Positions 27,127-39,543 of a DNA stretch of 64,000 nucleotides are shown one piece after another. Source of the DNA: Siphonodentalium dalli (taxonomy: Eukaryota > Mollusca > Scaphopoda > Gadilida > Siphonodentaliidae); assembly GCA_032622095.1 (NCBI GenBank), contig CP136069.1:1364001-1428000 (forward strand). Reading direction: 5' to 3'. Positions within the stretch are counted from its first letter, which is position 1. Every line of letters begins with the position of its first letter. The position numbers and the translations under genes are program-made. The notes below the pieces were generated by a model. That model was not told the origin of the DNA. It did not search any database and worked only from the letters and a program-made list of their open reading frames with translations.

Positions 27127-27450
27127 TATGTAAATTAGATAGATTGTATCAAAATATATAGGAGAGATATGTAAATGATCTACACACCATTACTGGTGTT
27201 TGTCAAAGTTTAGTGGGGTATATCAATACTCATTCACGATCATATCATTGAGGTCCGGAGGGTGTGGACTATCTCTCGAATACAAGGAGTTCTCAAAATA
27301 TATAGAAGAGAAGATTATATGAAGATATATGGAATTTATTATAGTGGGGCCCCATTTAATTTAATTTGTTTCTATGTCGTTTTTTTTATGAAATTCACCG
27401 CGTGCTAAAGCAGCAATAATAAAATCTGAGTCTTATATCTGTAGCATTTC

Positions 27451-30147
27451 AAGAGACCCATACTATACCCATACTATAAAGGTGACATAAACTAGATAGG
27501 TTCACATGATCTGACATTTAATACATTTATCTTTATTAAAATGGTGTATACATTATGGTGACATTTAGCGGGTGTACATTTACTTATTGCCTAAATACCT
27601 GGTATGACGAAAATAAAGAGAGTTCTTTGTCAGTCTATTACTGGTACGGTGAACACCAAGAGCGTATGGTGGAAACTAAGATAATTAAATATCTAGTCCT
27701 GGTATGACGAAAATAAAGAGCGTTTTTCGTCAGCATGTTCCTGTTAAAATTCCCGTATTCTGGTATGGCGAAAATAAAGAGTGTTCGTGATCAGTCTATT
27801 TCTTGTATGGCGAAAATAAAGAGCGTTTGTGATCAGTCTATTCCTTGTATGGCAAAAATAAAGAGCGTTCGTGGTCAGTCTATTTCTTGTATGGCGAAAA
27901 TAAGGAGCGTTCGTGATTAGTCTATTCCTTGTATGGCGAAAAGTAAAGAGGGTTCGTGTTCAGTCTATTTCTGTTAACAATATCGTGTTGTGTCATGGCG
28001 AAAACATAATGAGCGCTTATACTTTTACATGACGTTGGTGGGTGGCGAGGGGGTGTGTACTTGTACGTGATGTTTATATGTCGAATTTAAATTATATGCA
28101 TCGGAGTAACTTATTAAATACGAATCACTCACATGCAGATTTTATGTGTATATGCATCGGAATAAGTTAATCGGTTCATAGAATATACAAACAAACAAAA
28201 CACTCTCGAATTCTTTAACACGAAACAACGAGGAACGTTCGTGGTCTGTCTATTCCCGATAATACTCCCGTTATTCTTCAGCATGAAACCCAGATGAACG
28301 AGGTGATGCCGCAAACACATATCTTAGTGATACATTGATATCGAACGCTCTTTATTGTCGCAATTCAACATGAAACACGGATGAACGTGGTGATGCCACA
28401 AACACATATCTTAGTGATACATTGATCTCTGCTCTTTATTTTCACAATTCATCATGAAATACAGATGAACGAGGTGATGCCACAAACACATATCTTAGCA
28501 ATACATTGATCTCGAACGCTCTTTATTTTCACAATTCAACACGAAACACCGATGAAATGAAAGAGTTGATGCCGCAAACAAACATCTTAGTAATACATTG
28601 ATCTTGAACGCTATTTATTTTCGCAATTCAACATGAAACACCGATGAACGAGATAATACCGCAAACACACATCTTAGTGATATATTGATGTCGTACCCTC
28701 TTTATTTTCGCAATTCAACACGAAACACCGACGAACGTGGTGATGCCGCAAACACACACCTTAGTGATACATTGATCTCGAACGCTCATTATTTTCGCAA
28801 TTCAACATGAAACCTCAATGAACGAGATGATGCCGCAAACACATTTCTTTGTGATACATTGATCTCGAACGCTCTTTATTTTCGCAATTCAACACTAAAC
28901 ACAGATACACGAGGTGATGCCGCAAACACACATCTTAGTGATACATTGTTATCGAACGCTCTTTATTTTCGCAATTCAACACGAAACACCGATAAACGGG
29001 ATGGTGCCGCAAGCACACATCATAGTGATACATTGATATTGAACGCTCTATATTTTCGCAATTCAACACGAAACACCGATGAACGAGATGATGCCACAAA
29101 CACACATCTTATTGATACATTGATCTCGAACGCTATTTATTTTCATGTCAGCATATTACTGTATGGTGAATATAAAGAGCGTTCATGTCAGAATATCGTT
29201 GTATGGTGAATATAAAGATCGTTCACGTCAGCATAATACTGTAAGGCGAATATAAAGAGCGTTTATGTCATCATATTACTGTATGGTGAATATAAAGATA
29301 GTTCATGTCAGCATATTACTGTATGGTGAATATGAAGAGCGTTCATGTCAGTATATTTCTGTAAGGCGCATATAAAGAGCGTTAATTTCAGCATATTACT
29401 GTATGGTGAATATAAAGAGCGTTCATTTCAGCATATTACTGTATGGCTAATATAAATAGCGTTCATGTCAGTATATTTCTGTAAGGGGCATATAAAGAGC
29501 GTTCATTTCAGAATATTACTGTATGGTGAATATAAAGAGCGTTTATTTCAGCATATTACTGTATGGCTAATATAAATAGCGTTCATTTCATAACATTACT
29601 GTATGTCTAATATAAATAGCGTTCATTTCAGCATATTACTGTATGGCTAATGTAAATAGCGTTCATTTCACCATATTACTGTATGGCTAATATAAAGTGC
29701 GTTCATTTCAGCATATTACTGTATGGCTAATATAAAGAGGGTTCATTTCAGCATATTACTGTAAGGTGCACATAAAGAGCGTTGATGTCAGTATATTACT
29801 GTATGGCGAATATAAATAGCGTCTATTGTCGGTCGATTCTGGTATTGCGAACATAAAGATCCTTTTGTTTCTCATTTCTGCTCGAAAACTGGAAAACAGT
29901 CAATACTTTTACGAAAAGTTGTTAGGTGTGAGGGGTCTGCACAAAAATTCACACACATTGTTGAACAAGTATGCCGCCCAATTTGGAGCCACCAGCCCCC
30001 TTATCGTTTTATATTTTGAAGCTGCATAATGTTAACAAATATCTCTTATATATACTGTGACCACGAACGCTCTTTATATGTCACACGCTTATCATCAGGG
30101 TGTTGTCGTTAAAAAAGCAAGAAAAACTTAAATGCAAAAATTAATTA
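27451..30147 (+). repeat. Element E, copy in M3
   Basis: Positional twin of 19315-22011, shifted by 8136 bp: beta about 27602-28016, gamma about 28273-29137, alpha about 29138-29809, L plus tail 29810-30147. I see no difference from the M2 copy in the parts compared by eye. Confidence 0.82.
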
Positions 30148-30411
30148 CTTCAAACATGTATGTCACCGATAATACATACTGGAGCTTCGTTATGGACGGA
30201 GCTCACGTGGAATCGGCTTCTACGCCTCAGCGATAGTATGCATAACGTGCACCAGGATATGATCAGTATCACTTCAAAACGTTTACCAGCCACGACAAGA
30301 AAACCATAGTCAGAAATGGTAACGCCACCAAGATCATATTATTAGCCATAAATAGAAATTATAATAATATGATATAAACTAGCTTTCAAATCCCATGTGG
30401 GAAATTTGGAT
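30148..30411 (+). repeat. Spacer S2 in M3
   Basis: Copy of S2 sharing the one-base deletion of the M2 copy. Confidence 0.8.
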
Positions 30412-33213
30412 AAAGAGACCCATACTATAAAGGTGACATAAACTAGATAGGTTCCCATGATCTGACATTTAATACATTTATCTTTATTAAAATGGTGTAT
30501 ACATTTATGGTGACATTAAGCGGGTGTACATTTAATTATTGCCTAAATACCTGGTATGGCGAAAATAAAGAGCGTTTGTGATCAGTCTATTCCTTGTATG
30601 GCGAAACTAAAGAACGTTTGTGATCAGTCTATTCCTTGTATGGCGAAAATAAAGAGCGTTCGTGATTATTCTATTCCTTGTATGGCGAAAAGTAAAGAGG
30701 GTTCGTGTTCAGTCTATTTCTGTTAACAATATCGTGTTCTGTTATGGCGAAAACATAATGAGCGCTTATACTTTTACATGAAGTTGGTGGGTGGCGAGGG
30801 GGTCTGTACTTGTACGTGGTGTTGATATGTCGAATTTAAATTATATGCATCGGAGTAACTTATTAAATACGAATCACTCACATGCAGATTTGATGTGTAT
30901 ATGCATCGGAATAAGTTAATCGGTTCATAGAATATACAAACAAACAAAACACTCTCGAATTCTTTAACACGAAACAACGAGGAACGTTCGTGGTCTGTCT
31001 ATTCCCGATAATACTCCCGTTATTCTTCAGCATGAAACACCGATGTACGAGGTGATGCCGCAAACACATATCTTAGTGATACATTGATCTCTGCTCTTTA
31101 TTTTCACAATTCATCATGAAATACAGATGAACGAGGTGATGCCGCAAACACTTATCTTAGTAATACATTGATCTCGAACGCTCTTTATTTTCACAATTCA
31201 ACACGAAACGCCGATGAAATGAAAGAGGTAATGCCGCAAACAAACATCTTAGTAATACATTGATCTCGAACGCTAATTATTTTCGCAATTCAACACGAAA
31301 CACAGATGAACGAGATGATGCCGCAAACACACATCTTATTGATACATTGATCTCGAACGCTCTTTATTTTCGCAATTCAACATGAAACACCGATGAACGA
31401 GATTATTACTGTATGGCTAATATAAAGAGCATTCATTTCAGCATATTACAGTATTGCTAATATAAATAGCGTTCATTTCAGCATATTACTGTATGGCTAA
31501 TATAAAGAGGGTTCATTTCAGCATATTACTGTAAGGTGCACATAAAGAGCGTTGATGTCAGTATATTACTGTATGGCGAATATAAATAGCGTCTATTGTC
31601 GGTCGATTCTGGTATTGCGAACATAAAGATCCTTTTGTTTCTCATTTCTGCTCGAAAACTGGAAAACAGTCAATACTTTTACGAAAAGTTGTTAGGTGTG
31701 AGGGGTCTGCACAAAAATTCACACACATTGTTGAACAAGTATGTCGCCCAATTTGGAGCCACCAGCGCCCCTTATCATTTTACATTTTGAAGCTGCATAA
31801 TGTTAACAAATATCTCTTACATATACTGTGACCACGAACGCTCTTTATATGTCACACGCTTATCATCAGGGTGTTGTCGTTTATTTTCGCAATTCAGCAC
31901 GAAACACCGATGAACGAGATGATGCCGCAAACACACATCTTAGTGATACATTGATCTCGAACGCTATTTATTTTCATGTCAGCATATTACTGTATGGTGA
32001 ATATAAAGAGCGTTCATGTCAGAATATCACTGTATGGTGAATATAAAGATCGTTCCCGTCAGCATAATACTGTAAGGCGAATATAAAGAGCGTTTATGTC
32101 ATCATATTACTGTATGATGAATATAAAGATCGTTCATGTCAGCATATTTCTGTAATGCGCATATAAAGAACGTTCATGTCAGCATATTACTGTATGGTGA
32201 ATATAAAGAGCGTTCTTGTCAGTATATTTATGTAATGCGCATATAAAGAGCGTTCATTTCAGCATATTACTGTATGGTGAATATAAAGAGCGTTCATTTC
32301 AGCATATTACTGTACGACTAATGTAAATAGCGTTCATTTCAGCATATTACTGTATGGCTAATATAAATAGCGTTCATTTCATAACATTACTGTATGGCTA
32401 ATATAAAGATCGTTCATTTCAGCATATTACCGTATGGCTAATATAAATAGCGTTCATTTCAGCATATTACTGAATGGCTAATTGTAAATAGCGTTCATTT
32501 CAGCATATTACTGTATGGCTAATATAAAGAGCGTTCATTTCAGCATATTACTGTAAGGCGCATACATAGAGCGTTAATGTCAGTATATTACTGTATGGCG
32601 AATATAAATAGCGTCTATTGTCGGTCGATTCTGGTATTGCGAACATAAAAATCCTTTTGTTTCTCACTTCTGCTCGAAAACTGGAAAACAGTCAATACTT
32701 TTACGAAAAGTTGTTAGGTGTGAGGGGTCTGCACAAAAATTCACACACATTGTTGAACAAGTATGCCGCCCAATTTGGAGCCACCAGCCCCTTATCGTTT
32801 TATATTTTGAAGCTGCATAATGTTAACAAATATCTCTTACATATACTGTGACCAAAATAAAGCTCTTTATATGTCACACGCTTATCATCAGGGTGTTGTC
32901 GTTTATTTTCGCAATTCAGCACGAAACACCGATGAACGAGATGATGCCGCAAACACACATCTTAGTGATACATTGATCTCGAACGCTATTTATTTTCATG
33001 CCAGCATATTACTGTATGGTGAATATAAAGAGCGTTCATGTTAGAATATATGTTACTTTATTTTATTCCCATTTATTATTGACACAGACTCATACGGCAT
33101 ATACTTCAATAATATATATACTGTGACCACGAACGCTCTTTATATGTCACACGCTTATCATCAGGGTGTTGTCGTTAAAAAGGCAAGAAAAACTTAAATG
33201 CAAAAATTAATTA
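30412..33213 (+). repeat. Compound element E in M3
   Basis: Positional twin of 22276-25077 shifted by 8136 bp: beta about 30547-30761, gamma 31022-31401, alpha 31402-31588, L 31589-31878, gamma, alpha to 32609, L 32610-32903, gamma, one alpha and tail to 33213. One visible substitution (gccgcc to gtcgcc near 31744) separates it from the M2 twin. Confidence 0.8.
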
Positions 33214-33256
33214 AAATTAATAACAGGTCAATATAACAAACGCATTTATATAACAT

Positions 33257-33696
33257 TAGCAGGTTAGCCCGCCACTGGCGGCAATCGTCAGAAACATGAC
33301 AATTTTAATTTTTTTAATTTTTGTTTAAATAATTTTTTTTAATTAATTTATGACAATTTTTAATTTTTTTAATTAATTTTTTATTTAAATTATTTTGTTT
33401 TTCAATGAGTTAATTGTGCCTTTTTAATTTACTGGCTTTTTTACTTAATGCTTTTAATTAATTTTTTAATTTAATTTTTTTGTTCAATGAGTTAATTTTT
33501 TGTTTTTCAATTTTACCCGATTTGACCTTGAATTGATCATTTTCAAGGTCAAGGTCATGTCGGGATCACAATTTAACCCGTCCACGACACTTCCCGTAGA
33601 TACCAAGTTTTTAACCCGTCCATGACACTTCCCGTTGACACCAAGTTTGAGCTCAATCGGTCCGGGTCTATAAAGAACACACACACATATATATCA
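33257..33696 (+). mobile_element. Hairpin-headed retroposon, copy in M4
   Basis: Same element as in M3 with minor changes. The inverted motif starts at 33522. Confidence 0.6.
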
Positions 33697-34759
33697 CTTG
33701 TGGGTACCCTTTTCAATGTGAAGAGCTTGTGCGAATTTTGTATACATTTTGGGTTCAAAGTGACTTAGTCGGACAGGTGCGTAACATACTGTGCCATCAG
33801 AAGTAGGCCAGCCATGCAGCCAATTCTATTTTAAAGAGCGCATATTTGGGATAACTGCATTGTGTGAGAACGTAACATGATTCGCGTACATCTATATGCA
33901 TTTCAGTAGGTTGCTTTCCCGAGTAATGGTACCTTTTTCTGTGCATATAAATAGCACCAAAGTGAACATAAACTTTCTCACCAGCAAAATGATAAATAGC
34001 AAGATGTGTTGGAACGGAAGTATCAGCAAGATGTGTTGGAACGGTAGTGTACCATATACACAAACATGGCTTGTCGAGCTTGTAAAATAGATATTATATT
34101 GAATATACGGATATGAAAGCGCGTATTTGACCATTTAATATGTTATTGGAAGTCTTCACCATCGTTATTCACACACAAACATAATTAAATATGTACATTC
34201 AATGTAATTATGCTACATTTATTTTACTTTTTTTTATGTTATGCTACATATAACGATCACCCATTTCGCAATAGCGAAATAGCGTATGATGACATTAAAC
34301 TCTCTTTGCTCGCTTGCCTATATCGCGATGCCCCCAACAGTTGAAGGTGTTTTATTTTAACTAATAGAATGTCATGATATGGTAGGATTCTGGGAATGAT
34401 ATACACATGGCAGATTATACATACACATTCCATATACAATTCGCTCAATTTTGGTGTGATTCATATTCTTGAATACACGCAGCTGGTGAATTATTTGGCG
34501 CTTTAAGGCATATTTGGGCTATAAAATATACATATACAGATGTAGAGTTACTCTTGTTGGATTAACCCCTTCCGTGTTTACGGATCAATAAAATGATTGG
34601 GAGTGGAGAAATAGTGCTCTGAGCGTCTCCAAAATGCTACGCGGACGACCCCCGTGGGTTTTTACCCTTATATACGAAGTTTGAGCTCGATCGGACCAGT
34701 CGTTTTGGATTCTATGAAGTACACATATATATACGGAGTTCTCAAAATATATAGTATAG

Positions 34760-35505
34760 ACTAGCAGGTTAGCCCGCCACCGGCGGCTTGTCGAAACATG
34801 ACATTTTTATATATATTTTTGAAATTTTTAGCTCCACGCGTTTCTATAAGAAAAATTTGTACCCAGTAGCTCCACCAGTTTCCGAGATCTGGTCTGCGCA
34901 TGAAAATTTGAACCCGGCGCAAGATACATTCACATGCCAAATTTCAAGTCGATAGCTCCACCCGTTTCCGAGATCTCGTCTGCGCATGCGCTGCACGGGC
35001 GTCGCACGGGCTCGGCGACCCGATAAAATTTGTACCCGGCGCAAGATACATTCACATAGCAAATTTCAAGTCGATAGCTCCACCCGTTTCCGAGATCTCG
35101 TCAGCGCATGCGCTGCACGGGCGTCGCACGGGCTCGACGACCCGATAAAATTTGTACCCGGCGCAAGATACATTCACATAGCAAATTTCAAGTCGATAGC
35201 TCCACCCGTTTCCGAGATCTCGTCAGCGCATGCGCTGCACGGGCGTCGCACGGGCTCGACGACCCGATAAAATTTGTACCCGGCGCAAGATACATTCACA
35301 TAGCAAATTTCAAGTCGATAGCTCCACCCGTTTTCGAGATCTCGTCTGCGCATGCGCTGCACGGGCGTCGCACGGGCTCGCCAATACGACAGCGACCACC
35401 GCCTGGTCAAACTACACACACGTACCAAGTTTCGTCCCGATCGGTCGAGAATCGTAGATTTGTATGAAGTACAACACACACACAAACATAAATATATAAG
35501 AGAGA
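34760..35505 (+). mobile_element. Second hairpin-headed retroposon, four 122 bp repeats, M4
   Basis: Same element with four full units instead of two. GCGCATGCGC palindromes lie at 34982, 35104, 35226 and 35348, exactly 122 bp apart. Two adjacent units share a cgtcagcg variant, showing that the expansion duplicated one unit locally. Confidence 0.65.
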
Positions 35506-35685
35506 TATGTAAATTAGATAGATTGTATCAAAATATATAGGAGAGAAGATTATATGAAGATATATGGAATTTATTAAAGTGGGGCCCCATTTAATTTAAT
35601 TTGTTTCTAGGTCTTTTTTTTTATGAAATTCACCGCGTGCTAAAGCAGCAATAATAAAATCTGAGTCTTATATCTGTAGCATTTC

Positions 35686-38381
35686 AAGAGACCCATACTA
35701 TACCCATACTATAAAGGTGACATAAACTAGATAGGTTCACATGATCTGACATTTAATACATTTATCTTTATTAAAATGGTGTATACATTATGGTGACATT
35801 TAGCGGGTGTACATTTACTTATTGCCTAAATACCTGGTATGACGAAAATAAAGAGAGTTCTTTGTCAGTCTATTACTGGTACGGTGAACACCAAGAGCGT
35901 ATGGTGGAAACTAAGATAATTAAATATCTAGTCCTGGTATGACGAAAATAAAGAGCGTTTTTCGTCAGCATGTTCCTGTTAAAATTCCCGTATTCTGGTA
36001 TGGCGAAAATAAAGAGTGTTCGTGATCAGTCTATTTCTTGTATGGCGAAAATAAAGAGCGTTTGTGATCAGTCTATTCCTTGTATGGCAAAAATAAAGAG
36101 CGTTCGTGGTCAGTCTATTTCTTGTATGGCGAAAATAAGGAGCGTTCGTGATTAGTCTATTCCTTGTATGGCGAAAAGTAAAGAGGGTTCGTGTTCAGTC
36201 TATTTCTGTTAACAATATCGTGTTGTGTCATGGCGAAAACATAATGAGCGCTTATACTTTTACATGACGTTGGTGGGTGGCGAGGGGGTGTGTACTTGTA
36301 CGTGATGTTTATATGTCGAATTTAAATTATATGCATCGGAGTAACTTATTAAATACGAATCACTCACATGCAGATTTGATGTGTATATGCATCGGAATAA
36401 GTTAATCGGTTCATAGAATATACAAACAAACAAAACACTCTCGAATTCTTTAACACGAAACAACGAGGAACGTTCGTGGTCTGTCTATTTCCGATAATAC
36501 TCCCGTTATTCTTCAGCATGAAACCCAGATGAACGAGGTGATGCCGCAAACACATATCTTAGTGATACATTGATATCGAACGCTCTTTATTGTCGCAATT
36601 CAACATGAAACACGGATGAACGTGGTGATGCCACAAACACATATCTTTGTGATACATTGATCTCTGCTCTTTATTTTCACAATTCATCATGAAATACAGA
36701 TGAACGAGGTGATGCCACAAACACATATCTTAGCAATACATTGATCTCGAACGCTCTTTATTTTCACAATTCAACACGAAACACCGATGAAATGAAAGAG
36801 TTGATGCCGCAAACAAACATCTTAGTAATACATTGATCTCGAACGCTATTTATTTTCGCAATTCAACATGAAACACCGATGAACGAGATAATACCGCAAA
36901 CACACATCTTAGTGATATATTGATGTCGTACCCTCTTTATTTTCGCAATTCAACACGAAACACCGACGAACGTGGTGATGCCGCAAACACACACCTTCGT
37001 GATACATTGATCTCGGACGCTCATTATTTTCGCAATTCAACATGAAACCTCAATGAACGAGATGATGCCGCAAACACATTTCTTTGTGATACATTGATCT
37101 CGAACGCTCTTTATTTTCGCAATTCAACACGAAACACAGATACACGAGGTGATGCCGCAAACATACATCTTAGTGATACATTGTTATCGAACGCTCTTTA
37201 TTTTCGCAATTCAACACGAAACACCGATAAACGGGATGGTGCCGCAAGCACACATCATAGTGATACATTGATATTGAACGCTCTATATTTTCGCAATTCA
37301 ACACGAAACACCGATGAACGAGATGATGCCACAAACACACATCTTATTGATACATTGATCTCGAACGCTATTTATTTTCATGTCAGCATATTACTGTATG
37401 GTGAATATAAAGAGCGTTCATGTCAGAATATCGTTGTATGGTGAATATAAAGATCGTTCACGTCAGCATAATACTGTAAGGCGAATATAAAGAGCGTTTA
37501 TGTCATCATATTACTGTATGGTGAATATAAAGATAGTTCATGTCAGCATATTACTGTATGGTGAATATGAAGAGCGTTCATGTCAGTATATTTCTATAAG
37601 GCGCATATAAAGAGCGTTAATTTCAGCATATTACTGTATGGTGAATATAAAGAGCGTTCATTTCAGCATATTACTGTATGGCTAATATAAATAGCGTTCA
37701 TGTCAGTATATTTCTGTAAGGGGCATATAAAGAGCGTTCATTTCAGAATATTACTGTATGGTGAATATAAAGAGCGTTTATTTCAGCATATTACTGTATG
37801 GCTAATATAAATAGCGTTCATTTCATAACATTACTGTATGTCTAATATAAAGAGCGTTCATTTCAGCATATTACTGTATGGCTAATATAAATACCGTTCA
37901 TTTCAGCATATTAGTGTATGGCTAATATAAATAGCGTTCATTTCAGCGTATTACTGTATGGCTAATATAAAGAGCGTTCATTTCAGCATATTACTGTAAG
38001 GCGCATATAAAGAGCGTTCATGTCAGTATATTACTGTATGGCGAATATAAATAAGTCTATTGTCGGTCGATTCTGGTATTGCGAACATAAAGATCCTTTT
38101 GTTTCTCATTTCTGCTCGAAAACTGGAAAACAGTCAATACTTTTACGAAAAGTTGTTAGGTGTGATGGGTCTGCACAAAATTCACACACATTGTTGAACA
38201 AGTATGCCGCCCAATTTGGAGCCACCAGCGCCCCTTATCATTTTACATTTTGAAGCTGCATAATGTTAACAAATATCTCTTACATATACTGTGACCACGA
38301 ACGCTCTTTATATGTCACACGCTTATCATCAGGGCGTTGTCGTTAAAAAAGCAAGAAAAACTTAAATGCAAAAATTAATTA
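35686..38381 (+). repeat. Element E, copy in M4 (edge copy)
   Basis: Beta about 35837-36250, gamma about 36508-37372, alpha about 37373-38050, L plus tail 38051-38381. Several substitutions and a slightly different run of alpha units at the right (37840-38010) distinguish it from the M2/M3 copies. L starts with ataagtctattg instead of atagcgtctattg, and has the one-A deletion also seen at 12314. Confidence 0.8.
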
Positions 38382-38646
38382 CTTCAAACATGTATGTCAC
38401 CGATAATACATACTGGAGCTTCGTTATGGACCGGAGCTCACGTGGAATCGGCTCCTACGCCTCAGCGATAGTATGCATAACGTGCACCAGGATATGATCA
38501 GTATCACTTCAAAACGTTTACCAGCCACGACAAGAAAACCATAGTCAGAAATGGTAACGCCACCAAGATCATATTATTAGCCATAAATAGAAATTATAAT
38601 AATATGATATAAACTAGCTTTCAAATCCCATGTGGGAAATTTGGAT
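38382..38646 (+). repeat. Spacer S2 in M4, right edge of the array
   Basis: Last S2 copy. It retains the undeleted atggaccggagc form. At gggaaatttggat the other copies pass into the head of E; here the sequence continues into unrelated DNA (acttccatatatc), which marks the array boundary and gives the best estimate of the left end of E. Confidence 0.8.
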
Positions 38647-38715
38647 ACTTCCATATATCAAGTTTTCCCCGTTTCTCGTGTTATACATTACATTCTTCAA
38701 GCTGTCTTTTTTATT

Positions 38716-39160
38716 ACACTAGCTTGTGGGCCCGACTTCGTCCGGGCTGTTTCCCATCTGATTTCCAGCGAAAGGCGCGATTTGACCTTGAATTGACTAT
38801 TTTGAAAGTCAAGGCCAGGTCGGGGTCATTATTCGACCCGTCCAAAGCACTCCCCGGAGAAAAGTACACCTAGGTATAAAATTTCGTCGAAATTAGTTCG
38901 TTTTACCCGATTTGACCTTGAATTTGACCATTTTGAAGGTGAAGGTCACGCCGGGATTACGATTTGACCCGTCCAAAACACTCCCCGGATAAAAGTAGCC
39001 ATATGTATCAAATTTCGTCGAAATCCGTCCGTTTTACCCAATTTGACCTTGTCAATTGTCAAGGTGAGGTCGGGGTCACGATTTGACCCGTCCAAAACAC
39101 TCCCCGGACACAAGTACCTCTAAGTGTCAAATTTCGTCGATATCCATCTTTGATTACCAC
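38716..39160 (+). mobile_element. Hairpin-headed retroposon with about 130 bp internal repeats
   Basis: Starts cactagcttgtgggcccgac, with hairpin gcccg-acttcgt-ccgggc, followed by three units of about 130 bp, each with tttgaccttga, gacccgtccaaaacactccccgg and aaatttcgtcga (about 38779, 38909, 39039). The tttgaccttga...gacccgtcc combination is shared with the S1 retroposons, so this is a diverged member of the same family beside the array. No tail of simple repeats is obvious; the right end near 39160 is uncertain. Confidence 0.6.
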
Positions 39161-39344
39161 ACGATCGCATGCTTTCCAAAGGGTGTGGTAATATCAATAT
39201 CAGCACATGTGCTAATCTGTGTCGGACTATTTTATTCAGCGGGGTAAGACTACAACTTTTAAAGCGACCCATTTTTACTTTTACATCGACCTAATTACTA
39301 GCCTAGTAACCAGGCCTGAAAGGACAGCATCTCTTGTGATATGC

Positions 39345-39543
39345 ATTGACTGAAGTGCGTGATGAAATTGCAAAGGAAAGTAATGGCGGAGATTCCAAAT
39401 GTGAAAGCGAAGAGAACCCAACACATGACTCTGCTGTGGGGTTTGTAATGACTGAGACGCGTGTTGAAACTTCAAAGGAAAGTAATGTACGTGACTCTAT
39501 CGGTACGATTGGGTCAGTTACGACACTACCTAGTTACCCATAA
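39345..39543 (+). other. Possible exon fragment with a 102 bp in-frame duplication
   Basis: An open stretch ending in a stop codon at 39541-39543 reads two related segments (TEVRDEIAKESN and TETRVETSKESN) 102 bp apart, that is 34 codons. A possible splice acceptor (ctgaaaggacag) lies shortly upstream, near 39330. The composition is more protein-like than neighbouring frames, but the length (65 codons), lack of a known domain and presence of an open frame on the opposite strand leave it unproven. It could equally be a non-coding tandem duplication. Confidence 0.2.

Larger units (their letters stand above)
25078..27450 (+). repeat. Spacer S1 in M3 (full form)
   Basis: Same organisation as 16931-19314, with a shorter TTAATT-rich tract. 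Contains the retroposon at about 25125-25556, the 122 bp repeat block at about 26696-27008 and the same flanking direct repeats. Confidence 0.78.
25078..33213 (+). repeat. Higher-order repeat monomer M3 (8136 bp)
   Basis: Fourth monomer, S1 (25078-27450), E (27451-30147), S2 (30148-30411), compound E (30412-33213). It is nearly identical to M2. Visible differences are small: length changes in the TTAATT-rich tract near 25165-25270 and a duplicated CA step near 25548 that shifts an open frame. Scattered single-base changes appear in the next copy (for example at about 31744). Confidence 0.88.
33214..35685 (+). repeat. Spacer S1 in M4 (expanded 122 bp block)
   Basis: Carries four copies of the 122 bp unit instead of two and lacks about 140 bp present downstream of the block in M2/M3: sequence passes from aaaatatataggagag directly to aagattatatgaag near 35545. 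These are independent rearrangements at the same AAATATATAG motif used in M1. Confidence 0.78.
33214..38646 (+). repeat. Higher-order repeat monomer M4, truncated at the array edge
   Basis: Last monomer: S1 (33214-35685), E (35686-38381), S2 (38382-38646), after which homology to the array stops. The second, compound E is missing. It has more single-base differences from M2/M3 than those have from each other, for example in S1 near 33840-33930 and 34220. It also carries two additional 122 bp units in S1. Greater divergence at the array edge is the usual satellite pattern and argues against a simple assembly duplication of this copy. Confidence 0.85.

Noticed and set aside
499-38253. A 64-77 codon frame (SVDSGIANIKILLFL...) repeated about 15 times
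   Set aside because: It lies in linker L, starts at TTG rather than ATG, ends differently in different copies and is closed by single-base deletions at 12314 and 38051. Its repetition follows DNA duplication.
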